The notes beneath the pieces were generated by a model, which ran no database searches, was not told the origin of the DNA, and worked only from the letters and a program-made list of their open reading frames with translations. This document shows positions 17,365-27,370 of a stretch of 64,000 nucleotides of DNA, in pieces. The position numbers and the translations under genes were made by a program. The stretch is taken from assembly GCA_948144175.1 (NCBI GenBank), contig CANXME010000213.1, positions 1,736,001 to 1,800,000 on the forward strand, written 5' to 3'. The stretch's first letter is position 1. Every line of letters starts with the position of its first letter. Source of the stretch: Closterium sp. NIES-65 (lineage: Eukaryota; Streptophyta; Zygnematophyceae; Desmidiales; Closteriaceae).

Positions 17365-18226
17365 TTCCCTAGTGGGAACTGTGCCTAGGGCCCACCAAGT
17401 CAAGATTTTTTTTTCCTGCCCGGAGCGCGCTCCGCCCGAGTCGCGCTCCTCCCTCTCACTGCGTCGTGTCGCCCTAGCGGCCCCGTCGCCCTGGCGGCCC
17501 CATCGCCTTAGCGGCCCCGCCGCCCTTCGCTGCGGCCCCGCCACCCTTCGCTGCGGCCCCGCCGCCCTTCGCTGCGGCCCCGCCACCCTTCGCTGCGGCC
17601 CCGCCGCCCTTCGCTGCGGCCCCGCCGCCCTTCGCTGCGGCCCCGCCGCCCTTCTCTGCGGCCCCGCCGCCCTTTGCTACGGCCCCGCCGCCCCTCTTGC
17701 TTCGGCCCCGCCGCCCTTCGCTGCGGCCCCGCCGCCCCTCTCGCTTCGGCCCCGCCGCCTACCTTGCGGCCCCGCCGCCCTTCGCTGCGGCCCCGCCGCC
17801 CCTCTCGCTGCGGCCCCGCCGCCTACCTTGCGGCCCCGCCGCCCTTCGCTGCGGCCCCGCCGCCCCCTCTCGCTGCGGCCCCGCCGCCTACCTTGCGGCC
17901 CCTCCGCCCTTTCGCTGCGGCCCCACCGCCCTTCCGAGCCGCCCGAGCCGCCCGAGACGCCCGAATCGCCCGAGCCGTCCGTTCCGCCCGAGCCGCCCGA
18001 GCCGCCCGAGCCGCCCGACCCGCCTGAGCCGCCCGAGCCGCAGAGGAGCCGAGCCGCTGGTGCCGCAGAACCGCAGTTGCTGCTGAGCCGCCCGAGTCGC
18101 CCGAGCCGCCGTGTTGCGGAGCAGCTCTGCTGCCGAGCTGCCCGAACCGCCCTGTCTAGTGAGAGCAGCGCTTCTATCACTGCACTGCCCCTGTCCTACA
18201 GTTAGCACTGCTAGTCTACTGCTGTC
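17365..18226 (+). repeat. Copia-C C-rich leader
   Basis: 17470-17940 is a tandem array of about 21-24 bp units, CGGCCCCGCCGCCCTTCGCTG and variants. 17940-18060 is an array of GAGCCGCCC units. The long frame 16580-18205 crosses gypsy, LTR and leader and is not a gene. Confidence 0.8.
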
Positions 18227-19261
18227 ATGGCTACCCCCAGTGTTCTCCCTTTTGACGCTGAGGGTCGGGCCATTGACTCTGAGGTCTGGGTAGATGACCT
18301 ACAGCTTTTCCTACAGTGCGATAGGGCAGACGGTCTCTCCCTCTTTGACCTCACCTCTGGTGCCTCTCCTGCCCCTGTTGCCGATGCCGACGCCACTGTT
18401 CGCTCCCACTGGGCCACTCGCGACGCTGCTGCACGTCTTGCTGTGCGTCGCCACCTGCCTACCACTGAGCGCGCACACTTTAGTCAGTATAAGAGTGCTC
18501 AGACCTTGTACGACGCCGTAGTTGCGCCCTACTCTTCCCCTGCCACTGCTGCACTGAGCCGCCTCATGCTACCGTACCTCTTCCCTGACCTTGGTGCCTT
18601 TCCCACTGTCCCTGACCTCATTACGCACCTCCGCACTAGTGACACTCGCTACCGCGCTGCGCTTCCTGCTGAGTTCAGCGCCAAGAACCCCCCGCCCATG
18701 TACATCACTCTCTATTATATAGTCACCCGCCTCCCTGACTCCCTTCGTGTAGTGAGGGACCACTTCCTCTTAGTCTGTCCCACCACTCTCACTGTCGACC
18801 TCCTAGAGAAGGCCCTCCTAGCAGCGGAGAAGAGCATAGTCGCTGTAGGAGCCTCTCGTGGTGACCCTCGCACCCCCATCTTTGAGGGGTGTTCCCCTTC
18901 CCCCCTTTTGCCCTCTATCGCCTCTCGTGCTGCGGCCGACCTAGTTGGTCTTGAGTCGGTTGATGCGGCGTCTGCCCCTAGCGGGAGACGCCGCTCTGGC
19001 AAGGGCAAGGGGGGCAAGGGCGCGGGTGGAGCTAGCGGGGGTGGCGGAGGTGGCGGTGGAGGCGGCGGAGGGAGTGGGGGTGGCGGTGGGAGTGGTGGCG
19101 GGGGTGGAGGTGTCGGTGGCAGCAGTGGAGGCGGAGGCTGCGGAGGAGGTAGCGGTGGGAGTGGAGGCCGCGGTGGTGGCGGAGGTGGAGGAGGCGGTGG
19201 TGGAGGAGGTGGAGCTGGTCGGGGTGGCGCTTTGCAGCGGAGCGGCTCCGGTGGTGGTTAG
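18227..19261 (+). CDS. Copia-C Gag (intact frame, 344 aa)
   Basis: It starts MATPSVLPFDAEGRAI after the leader. The capsid-like part (residues 1-215) matches Copia-B Gag (AHFSQYKSAQTLYDAVVA, RLMLPYLFPDL, PPPMYITLYYIVTRLPDSLR, TVDLLEKALLAAEKS). A basic patch GRRRSGKGKGGKG leads into about 75 residues of Gly/Ser ending GALQRSGSGGG. The TAG at 19259-19261 replaces a CAG of the Gln run in other copies. The codon run before PPPM is interrupted (CCCCCCGCCC), so the homopolymer seen in other copies is stabilised here. Confidence 0.85.
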   Translation: MATPSVLPFDAEGRAIDSEVWVDDLQLFLQCDRADGLSLFDLTSGASPAPVADADATVRSHWATRDAAARLAVRRHLPTTERAHFSQYKSAQTLYDAVVAPYSSPATAALSRLMLPYLFPDLGAFPTVPDLITHLRTSDTRYRAALPAEFSAKNPPPMYITLYYIVTRLPDSLRVVRDHFLLVCPTTLTVDLLEKALLAAEKSIVAVGASRGDPRTPIFEGCSPSPLLPSIASRAAADLVGLESVDAASAPSGRRRSGKGKGGKGAGGASGGGGGGGGGGGGSGGGGGSGGGGGGVGGSSGGGGCGGGSGGSGGRGGGGGGGGGGGGGGAGRGGALQRSGSGGG

Positions 19262-19903
19262 CGCCAGCAGCAGCAGCAGCAGTGTTCTCGGGACATCCCC
19301 CCCCCTCAACAGCTCCGTGAGTGGTACGCTGCGCGTTAGCGTGGTGGGGGTTTTGGTCCGTGCACCTACGTCCTTCGCACCGGCGACCGCGCGGGTGAGC
19401 AGTGTGGGGGTGCCCACTCCAGCCAGCACTGCTTTGGCCGCCTGACGGACGCTTGGCGTCACCAGTTCCCGGAGGCCGCTGAGATCCCCCGCTGGGGAGA
19501 GCTGTCTAGGGCAGGTGTAGCTATCTTTGATCTTGACTTTGATGCTATTGTTGCTGCCATGTATGCTGTGACTTATAGTGACGAGGGTGACTGTTACCGG
19601 TGTTTCCCGCCCGATCCGGGAATTGAGACTGCTCCTCTAGGTGCTGGTGAGGCTTCTGCACTAGGTGCCAGTGCGTCTGCGTCCTCAGGTGCTGGTGAGT
19701 CCGCGCTCTCAGGTACCGCGTTGGCTTCGGCCTCCCTCACCTTCACACTTGACTTAGGGGCTTCTCGCTCCTTCTTTTGAGACCGCACCGCACTCACGCC
19801 GCTTGGTCGGCCGGTTGCAGTCTCCCTGGCCGACCCCTCTGGGGTTCCTGTCCTCTCACACTTCTCTACTGTCCTCCCGTGTCCGGCTGCCCCCTCTGGC
19901 ACC
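19262..19903 (+). pseudogene. Copia-C zinc-finger-like motif and protease
   Basis: PPQQLREWYAAR is followed by TAG (about 19337-19339), then RGGGFGP and the C-X13-C-X3-H-X4-C motif (CTYVLRTGDRAGEQC-GGA-H-SSQH-C, about 19361-19435). IFDLDFDAIVAAMYAV leads into frame 19559-19780. The protease motif is DLGAS (Ser to Leu), with TGA at 19778-19780 where others have CGA (FRD). The SLADPSG block continues in frame to integrase. Confidence 0.82.
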
Positions 19904-21210
19904 TTGTCTGGTCTTTACCTCCCCTCGTTCTCTACGAGCTTGGTGAGTGGTGCTGACCTACAGGATGCGGGGGTTCACCAGTTTACTCCTGCGAGTCAGC
20001 GGGTGACCCACTGCTCGGACGCTCGCACAGGCCGACACCTGGCCACGTTTACGCGTCGGCCGGGGTCGAGCCTCTACACCCTGACCACTGAGTCTCCTCC
20101 TGTCCCTGCGTCTGGCCAGGTAGTTGCGTCGGGTCAGGTGTTTGCTGCAGCGTCCATGTCTAGTCCTGAGTTTGCCCCTTGCTCGTGTCGCCTCCTGTCT
20201 CACGAGACTCTCCTTTGGCACCACCGTCTTGGTCACCCCTCCCTGCCTCGTCTCCGAGGCATGGCTTCCCGTGTCCTTCTCTCTGGTCTTCCCCGGTCCC
20301 TCCCTCCCCTTCCTTCGGGGCCTGGTCCTTCCTGTGTCCCCTGTGTCGAGGGGCGGCTACTGGCTGCCCCTCACTCCTCTCAGTTTCCCCCGACAGAGGC
20401 CCCGCTGCAGACGCTTCACATGGACGTGTGGGGCCCGGCCCGCGTCCGTGGACAGGGTCACGAGCGCTACTTTCTGCTGGTGGTTGACGACTACCCGCGT
20501 TACACCACAGTCTTCCCCTTGCGCAGCAAGGGCAATGTCACTAAGGTGTTGATCGACTGGATCCGCGCAGCTCGTCTCCAGCTCAGGAAGAGCTTCGGCT
20601 CGGACTTTCCTGTTCTGCGTCTGCACTCTGACCGAGGCGGAGAGTTCTCCTCTGGCCTTCTGCGAGCCTACTATCGTGCACGAGGCATTCGCTAGACCTT
20701 CACGCTTCCGGACTCTCCACAGCAAAATGATATTGCTGAGCGCCGCATTGGCATGGTGATGGACGTCGCTCGTATGGCATGCGGCTGCCCCCCATTTTCT
20801 GTGGCCGTTTGCGGTTCGGTACGCGGCGCATCAGATCAACCTTCACCCCAGGGTCTCCATGCCGGAGACCTCTCCAGCTTTGCTGTGGACGGGGAAGGTT
20901 GGCGATGCGTCTGCGTTCCATGTCTGGGGATCTCGGGCGTTTGTCCGCGACTTGTCTGCGGACAAGCTGTCCCTTCGTGCTGCTCCTTGTGTCTTCCTTG
21001 GCTTCCCCCCTGACGCGCCAGGGTGGCAGTTCTACCACCCCACCTCTCGTCGTGTTCCGTCCTCTCAGGACATCACGTTTGACGAGTCGGTCCCCTACTA
21101 CCGTCTCTTCCCTTACCGCACTCCTTCCCTCCCCCCGCCTCCGCTCTTCCTTGTGCTAGGTCCCCCCCCCGGTAGACCCCCTCCCTCCTCAGGGCCCTGC
21201 CCCTTCAGGT
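19904..21210 (+). pseudogene. Copia-C integrase
   Basis: Frame 19904-20695 (263 aa) has the HHCC-type region (LLWHHRLGHPSLPRLRGM near residues 104-120, CVPC at 144-147), HMDVWGPARV (Asp 174), VVDDYPRYTTVFPL and HSDRGGEFSS (Asp 243), ending at TAG 20693-20695 (CAG in others). After it, SPQQNDIAERRIGMVMDVAR carries the third residue Glu. A deletion of about 10 bp near 20772 shifts the frame, and frame 20859-21254 carries VGDASAFHVWGSRAFVRDLS and PGWQFYHPTSRRV. All three catalytic residues exist but not in one frame. Confidence 0.87.
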
Positions 21211-21832
21211 GTGTCCCAGGTAGACGTAGTCGAGCCGGTCGAGGTTGTTGGTGACTCTAGTACTACTGCGGGTGCTGCGCCTGGGGGTGCTGAGCCTGGG
21301 GGTACTACTCCAAGAGCTGCTGAGCCTGGGGGTGCTGCGTCTGGAGCTACTGAGCGTGGGGGTGCGGAGCAAGCGGCCGCTGGACCTACTCGTGTGGCGT
21401 CTGGCAGTGTTGGGCCTGGAGGTTCTCCGAGTGCTTCTTCTCGGAGGGAGCCACTCTCTCCACAGGAGCTGCGCGAGTGGTTTGCCCGGCACTGGAGGCG
21501 TACTGCTCGAGCTGGAGCTTCTTCGGCCGCTGAGGGTGCTCGTGCCGCCGGTCCCGGAGGTGCTCGTCCTGGGAGTGCTGGAGCTGCTGGGCCTGCGGGT
21601 CCGACTGGAGCTGGAGCTGCTGAGGGTGTTGGCGCTGAGGCTACTGCTGTCAGTCCTGGCGGCGGTCCTGCTGCTGGTGGTGCTGGAGGTACTGCAGCTG
21701 GAGGTGCTCTTGGCGCTCGTGCTGCCGCTTAGGGTGCTGGTGCTGTCCCTGCTGAGTCTGGAGTCGCCGCGCGGCCTCGGCCGTACTTCGTTCCGCTCCT
21801 TCAGCAGGTTCTTGGTCCTCCTCCTCCCTTAG
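21211..21832 (+). repeat. Copia-C Gly/Ala linker
   Basis: The frame 21211-21732 gives AEPGG-type repeats, then REPLSPQELREWFARHWRR (about 21445-21500) and a Gly/Ala-rich tail. It separates integrase from the pre-RT block. Confidence 0.78.
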
Positions 21833-22032
21833 AGTGTTCACGGCCTGTCTAGTCACAATCACAGTTACCGCCGGCCTCCCCACTGCCTGCTCCCTCTCCC
21901 TACACTGGTCCTACTGGAGGTCTTGCTGAGCGTCGTGAGCCTGCGTCTCCTCCTGCATCGCCTCTTCGTGCTGCTCGCGCTAGTAGTCGCGGTTCGCGTC
22001 AGCGTCCTCCTCCTGTCCCTGGCACGCACCGG

Positions 22033-23560
22033 ATGTCTCTACGTCCGTCCACTGCTCCTCTTCGTGTCCCTTTGCCTTCTCCTCCTGCGTCCTCTCTTCG
22101 TGCCCTTGCCGACCCAGAGTCGGACTCTCTTCGTGCTGCCAGTCCCACTGACACGCGTCTCCTTGCTACTGTCGTCACTGACCCTACCTTTGAGTCCACT
22201 GCTGCGTGTGCTCTTGTTCCTGAGCTCGTCGACTTTGCTGCTCGCTGTTGTCTAGACTACGCTGCTAGTCTTGTTGCTGAGTCTGCGTCTGTCTGTCCTC
22301 CGTCCGTCGGGGGTGAGTGTGCTCTTGGCACGGACGTCCTTGAGGATACGCAGGAGGAGTTCCAGTGTCTGGCTGCTGCTTCACCTCATCTCGTGTCCGT
22401 ACTGCTTAGCCCTGAGGGAGACCCGGATGCACTTGACATCCCGACTCCGCGCTCTTACGCGGAGGCCGTAGAGGGTCCCTACTCCTCTTAGTGGCAGGCA
22501 GCTATGGATGCAGAGATGGCTTCGTGGAAGTCCACAGGCACCTACGTTGACGCAGCTCCCCCTCCTGGGGCGAACATCGTCAGTGGCATGTGGATCTTCA
22601 GGGTGAAGCGGCCGCCAGGTTCTCCACCTGTCTTCAAGGCGCGGTACGTGGCTCGTGGCTTCAGTCAGCGGCAAGGAGTTGACTACTTTCAGACCTTCTC
22701 TCTCATCCCGAAGATGACCACTCTTTGGGTGCTGCTACACATAGCCGCTCAGCGTGACTACGAGCTTCACTCCCTTGACTTCAGCACTGCTTTCTTGCAG
22801 GGTAGCTTGCACGAGGAGATCTGGCTGCGCTGTCCACCTGGCTTCACTGGGACTTTCCCTCCTGGCTCCTAGTGGAGCCTCTGACGTCCAGTCTACGGTC
22901 TCCGCCAGGCACCGCGCGAGTGGCACGACACACTGAGGACTACGCTTGCAGCTCTTGGGTTTGCTCCCTCTACTGCAGACCTGTCGCTGTTTTTGTGCAC
23001 CGACATTTCTTTGCCGCCGTTCTACATCCTCGTGTATGTCGACGACTTGGCCTTTGCCACAGCTGACACTGCTGGACTCGCCCACATGAAGTCCGAGCTG
23101 CAGAAGAGACACACGTGCACAGACCTGGGTGAACTGCGCAGCTACCTTGGCTTGCAGATCACCCGGGACAGAGCACGCCGCACAATTACCCTGACTCAGT
23201 CACACATGGTGCAGCAGGTCCTTCAGCGCTTCGGCTTCACGTACTCCTCGCCTCAGGCCACTCCTCTGTCTACTCGCCATTCTCTCTCTACTCTGCCTTT
23301 AGATGAGTCCGTAGAGTCGAGTGGCCCGTACCCAGAGCTTGTTGGCTGCCTCATGTACCTGATGACCTGCACACGACCTGACCTTGCATACCCTCTTAGC
23401 ATTCTTGCACGCTATGTTGCTCCTGGGAGACACAGACTAGAGCACATGGCTGCAGTGAAGAGGGTGTTGCGCTACTTGTGCAGTACGTCGGGCATGGGGC
23501 TAGTGCTTGGAGGGCGGAGTCCAGTGGTCCTCACTGGGCACGCGGACACTTCTTGGGCTG
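22033..23560 (+). pseudogene. Copia-C reverse transcriptase
   Basis: Frame 22033-22491 carries the pre-RT block (LDYAASLVAESASVCPPS) and ends at TAG 22489-22491 (CAG in SQWQ of others). Frame 22504-22872 has MDAEMASWKSTGTYVDAA, WIFRVKRPPGSPPVFKARY and HSLDFSTAFLQGSLHEEIW, ending at TAG 22870-22872. From 22993 the frame gives FYILVYVDDLAFATAD with an intact YVDD box, SELQKRHTCTDLGELRSYLG and the RNase H connection. The fingers and palm residues are intact; only stops disable it. Confidence 0.88.
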
Positions 23561-24017
23561 ACGACCAGGCTACGCAGCGGTCGTCGCAGGGTTACACCTT
23601 CACCCTTGGTTCCGGCTTCTTTTTGTGGCGGGCTACTCGCTCGTCTTTTGTTCTCGGCTCCAGTTGTGAGGCTGAGATCTACGCCGGGGCCATGGCTGCA
23701 CAGGAGCTTCGCTGGCTCACCTACCTGGTGACCGACCTTGGAGAGCCACCTCGTTCTCCTGCAGTCCTGTACGTAGACAACAAGGCCATGCTGGCCTTGT
23801 GTCGAGAGCAGAGACTGGAGCACAGCCAAAGCACATTGCTCTTCGCTACTTCCTTGCTCGTGAGCTACAGCAGCGTGGTCAGTTGCGGCTTGCGTACGTG
23901 GCCTCTGAGGCCAACACTGCTGATGTTTTCACCAAGGCACTTCCGCCTTGTGATTATCAGCGCTTCTGCACTCAGCTGGGTCTTGTACTTGTCTTGCCTC
24001 ACTTGCTCACCCCTTGA
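23500..24017 (+). pseudogene. Copia-C RNase H
   Basis: GHADTSWADDQATQRSSQGY, SSCEAEIYAGAMAAQELRW and LYVDNKAMLALC hold the catalytic acids. A one-base loss near 23826 (CACAGCCAAAGC versus CACAGAACGAAGC in others) shifts the frame; IALRYFLARELQQRG and ANTADVFTKALPP lie in frame 23799-24017. The 3' UTR (24018-24223) has no frame. Confidence 0.85.
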
Positions 24018-24231
24018 ACTTGCTTGTACTCTTACATATATATATACACCTGCTCTTACTTGTCTTGCCTTATATATATATGTGTACTCGTGCATGTGAA
24101 TTGGCCTTGTGGCCTTGACCTTATGCTCGGACTGTGTGGTGACTTTGTGATCCACCCTGAGCTTGCTTTGTTTTGCTTTGCTTGACTGGTCTTGTGACCC
24201 CTTGTTCTCCCCCACTTTGCCTATGGGGGTG

Positions 24232-24332
24232 TGTCAGATTTATATGACATAGCTGTTGTAGGCTATAGTGGGGTAGCACATATGGGGTACAGCTTTCTAG
24301 GGTTGACGAATATTCTCGTTTCAATCTTCTCA
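24232..24332 (+). repeat. Copia-C 3' LTR, internally deleted
   Basis: It starts TGTCAGATTTATATGAC after TGGGGGTG and ends AATCTTCTCA followed by CGCAC. At 101 bp it lacks 26 bp of the 5' LTR, removing the second half of the dyad. About three further substitutions are visible. Confidence 0.9.
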
Positions 24333-24700
24333 CGCACCTGTTCAGCTTTACCCCTTCTTTTTTTTCTGTTCCTCGGTTGATGAGACTATGGCTCGCCCCA
24401 CCGTCAACGAATATTTTAAATTTGTAGCCGTTAACCTGCCCTACTACCAGCACAGGGTAGTCTACGTATTCACCCACGTTATTCGTTCGGGTGCGGTTGA
24501 TAGCCCAGATCGTTACAACGACTCGGTGTGGATGGTGATTGTTGGGCGACAGGGTCTCGTTTGTAGGGCGCCCACCTGCTACTAACTCGCATCTTTTCCG
24601 GACCCTTCTCCGTCGTTCTTCTTCCCCTTCTTCAGCTTTGGGCAGTCTCTTTTCAGGTGGCCTAGCTGGTTGCATGCAAAGCACGGCTCAATGGCTCACC
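24333..24700 (-). pseudogene. Gypsy-Q protease active-site region and CCHC zinc knuckle
   Basis: On the minus strand 24683-24642 encode C-FA-C-NQLG-H-LKRD-C, a perfect CX2CX4HX4C zinc knuckle (in a different frame from the long frame 24684-24121). Downstream, YPVLVVGQVNGYKFKIFVDG and GASHSLIN match gypsy protease, but the motif reads DGGAS instead of D-S/T-GAS. Copia-C enters shortly after (24332/17223). Gag nucleocapsid and protease would thus be read through one polyprotein in the active ancestor. Confidence 0.8.
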
Positions 24701-25575
24701 TTGGTGCATCCACGCCGTTGATTGTGGGCTGTTGAGTCGATCCACGGAATCGAGGGCCCTCCCAGGAGCTCGATCTCACCCACTACATCAGCGGATCCGT
24801 TGACTCAGCTTCCTGGATGGCGTCGCTGAATGTCCGTGGCTGCGTTCGTCGGACCTCGAACTGTATCTCATATTTCAGGCCCGCCATGTAGCGATCCAAC
24901 CGCTCCACGTAGCTCATGTCGTCCACTTGGTCTGCCAAGTTGCAGAAGGTGCTAGTGTAGTATTGAACCGAAGTCAGTTGCTTCTAGGCACGCAACTTTA
25001 TGCGAGCAGAATCCGAGGCAGATACGTGCTCGAATTTGGTTCGCAAGGCGGCGCCCCACTCCTTCCATGTGCGTATCGTGGCCGTCCCGAAAATTGAATC
25101 TGTTCGTTGTGTGACAGGTGTCGAAGTCCTGTCGTTCGCGCGTGCTATTTCTGCGGAAGTCCCTTCGTCTTGCAATGTTCGTCGCCACCACTCCATCAGA
25201 GGTCCTTGTAACAGTGATACTGCAAAGCTAATGCGGGTGGCATCATCATTAATCATAGCAGCATTGAGAAACACCTCCACACCGAACAACCATGCAAAAA
25301 CAGTGACACACTTGTCATTTCGGTTAAACGAGGGTGGGTTTTTCAGCTTAATTTTGAAAGTTGAAGTTGTCATTGCCGTTGGAACTGTTGCCGCCGCTGC
25401 TGTCATCGCCGGGGTAGTCGCTGCTGCACATGCCGATGCTGCACGCGAGTGTTGCAGTGACTATTGCTGTTGTGCCTGCCTCGCATCGTCCGCATCCATG
25501 GAGTCTTCAAATTCGCTCCAGACCCGCTCATCTGGCGTGGAGCTGCTACTTGCGTCTACGGAGATAACTATATCA
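24700..25575 (-). pseudogene. Gypsy-Q Gag
   Basis: Frame 25406-24984 reads FKIKLKNPPSFNRNDKCVTV, FAWLFGVEVFLNAAM, SFAVSLLQGPLMEWWRRTLQ and WKEWGAALRTKFEHVSASDS, the retrotransposon gag pattern (LxGxAxxWW, F...F). It continues upstream in the same frame, with one TAG, to MDADDARQAQQQ and DERVWSEFEDS (about 25525-25455). Downstream a frameshift near 24984 leads to the DDMSYVERLDRYMAGLKYEI-type end of gag at about 24960-24840. Confidence 0.8.
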
Positions 25576-26470
25576 ATGGGAGCTAGACTACGGGCTAGGC
25601 ACGGGGTAGGAGGGATCTTTGTATTCGTTCCCTTAGTCGTTCTCTAGCACTTGTGCATTCACGGGGCAAAACTGCAAGAGTTTCACTAGCAAAAGTTGAG
25701 AACAATGATACAATCAAGTTGGCAAGACAAGACTACATCAAAGATAGCATGCAGACAGGTCGACTGCCACCGCAGCATGGTCGACCGCATTCCAGCATGA
25801 CTTGGTCGAACGCGCTCCAGCAATGTAAAGTCGCGGCTTTACCAACACTGCAGGTTGACGGCGTGCCAACGTTGCATCCGCACAACAGCAGCGCACTTGC
25901 TTCACAGGTGCTCGCAGATGATTGGCGCGCCATGCCTTCTCATTTGCATAGCGCACACACCAAATTAACCTGGCGCTAATGACTGAATCTGGTCAGCCAT
26001 GTCGACCTTGGGATACCACACCGAGGTCGGCCTTGCCACTAACACCTGGGCAACTATCGCGTACCTTTGCAAAACTTCGTCGCCCGGGAAACTTGGTCGA
26101 CTTGGAAACCACCAGATCGGCATCGACTTCATTGGGGTAAAGTCGACCAGAATTTGTATGTGCTCGTCGACTACCCAAGTCGGCGACCACCAGCCGACTT
26201 CAACAAGTCGGCCACTCCCCAGGTCGGCGACCCCCAAAGTCGGCGCCTCTCCTTTTCGTGCCTGACGACTACCCAGGTCGACGACCACCACCTGGTCGAC
26301 CAGACCAAGTCGACCACACCCCTGGTCGACCACTTTCATGTCAACCAACCCTGCTGTTAGCGGACCACACAAATTAGGCTTCACTAGGTCGGCGTCACCA
26401 CGTCGACGCCCTGTGAAGTCGACCTCCCAAGTCAACCTCCTGAAGTCGGCACCCTCCCAAGTCGGCGCCC
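25576..26470 (-). repeat. GTCGAC-rich sequence at the 5' side of Gypsy-Q (possible LTR)
   Basis: This lies directly upstream of gag. From about 25780 it is packed with GTCGAC, TCGACC and AGTCGGC units. 25577-26300 resembles 63325-64000 over its length (both contain GGGAGCTAGAC, AGGCACG, GACTACATCA, GGCGTGCCAACGT, GCGCAGATGATTG-like and GCGCACACACCA blocks), so it is a dispersed repeat attached to this gypsy family. I could not find a PBS or exact TG/CA ends. LTR identity is inferred from position. Confidence 0.5.
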
Positions 26471-26471
26471 A

Positions 26472-26729
26472 CTACTGCAGGTTGGCTGCACCTCCCGCAC
26501 ACCCACCCACGAAGTCGGCTCCGCCCAAGCGAGGACGGGGCCAACAAACAAATCCCGTTGACAGCGTCCTCGACAACAGGCGACTGCGCGCTTCACCACA
26601 CACCTTGTCAAGTTCGGCGTTTTCCTTCCTCAGGCGCTCCATTTCCACGGTCATCAGCTGCATGTTGGCCTGCATCTTTTGGAAATCCTGCAGGAACACG
26701 TCAAATTCGGCCTGCTGTATGTTTCTCAC
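26472..26729 (-). other. Short coiled-coil open frame of unknown origin
   Basis: The minus-strand frame (GTG at 26727-26729, stops just upstream) reads FDVFLQDFQKMQANMQLMTV and EMERLRKENAELDKV with heptad-like spacing (about residues 8-45), then turns into low-complexity GTCGAC-type sequence. It could be a remnant of a gag N-terminus or part of the repeat. I do not recognise a family. 26730-26989 beyond it is AT-richer and shows nothing. Confidence 0.3.
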
Positions 26730-26989
26730 GCTTCATCAGACGGGCAAGGGGTGGTTAGCGATTTTTCTGACTTTGATGAAGGCACAAACGCTATCATAGT
26801 CGGAGTGAAATAATCGTATATATTTCACAGGCCGACCGCTTTGCAGCCCACCAAGTCTATCGCACCCTTCCACTAAACTACCCCAGAAACGCGAGGGTAA
26901 TCTAGGAAAGTAGCGGTGATACCAAGTACAAAAGAAGAGTGTGCATAATGCAATATCGCGGAAGTGATTACAACGTCTGCTAAAACAAC

Positions 26990-27115
26990 TGTGAAAGAAC
27001 GAGGAATAAAATGACTAGGAAACAACTGAGTACAAGTAGGAAACCCTAGAAATGTTGTACCTTATAGTGTCTACCCCACTACAGCCTAGATAGACTACAT
27101 TATATGAGTTTGACA
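26990..27115 (-). repeat. Copia-O 3' LTR
   Basis: The plus strand starts TGTGAAAGAACG and ends GAGTTTGACA, followed by the polypurine complement CACCCCCATAG. It matches the LTR at 41718-41843 far better than the one at 34047-34171. AAACCCTAG (telo-box) is inside. Confidence 0.88.
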
Positions 27116-27370
27116 CACCCCCATAGGCAAAGTGAGGGAGAACAAGAGGTCACAAGACCAGTCAAGCAAAGCACAGCAAGCTCAGGGTGGATCACAACGT
27201 CACCAAACATTCCGAGCTCAAGTTCAAAGGCCACAAGGCCAGTTCACATGCAAGATTATACATTAAGGTAAACAAGCAAGTGCAGGTATAGACAGATCAC
27301 ACTATAAGCAAGGTCAAGAAGTGAGCAAGTGAGGCCAAGTAGGCACAAGACCTAGCATCATACAAAAGCG

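Larger units (their letters stand above)
17223..24332 (+). mobile_element. Copia-C: full-length Ty1/copia element with LTRs and target duplication
   Basis: The 5' LTR (17223-17349) is followed by a perfect initiator-Met PBS, and the 3' LTR (24232-24332) is preceded by TGGGGGTG. CGCAC flanks both ends (17218-17222, 24333-24337). It interrupts the Gypsy-Q protease in the opposite orientation. All domains of the family are present but broken by about eight stops or frameshifts. YVDD, the first two integrase Asp residues and the RNase H residues are conserved. Confidence 0.94.
5703..25640 (-). mobile_element. Gypsy-Q: chromodomain Ty3/gypsy element, split by Copia-B and Copia-C
   Basis: Read on the minus strand from right to left, it gives gag (about 25575-24700), zinc knuckle (24683-24642), protease (24560-24333 and 17222-17040), RT (16760-16289 and 7921-7530), RNase H (7533-6995), integrase (6960-5845) and a chromodomain (5845-5703). 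This is the order of a plant chromovirus. Two copia insertions with perfect 5-bp duplications interrupt it, and Copia-A abuts its 3' end. Several catalytic residues are lost, so it is an old copy. Its 3' LTR is not in the window; the 5' side may include the GTCGAC-rich stretch at 25640-26470. Confidence 0.85.

Noticed and set aside
17470-17940. Regular 21-24 bp repeats resembling a CRISPR array
   Set aside because: The units are contiguous without unique spacers and lie in a retrotransposon leader of a eukaryote.
16580-18205. Open frame of 541 codons on the plus strand
   Set aside because: It starts inside antisense gypsy RT, crosses the Copia-C LTR, PBS and leader, and consists mostly of Pro/Arg/Ala repeats; it is an artefact of composition.
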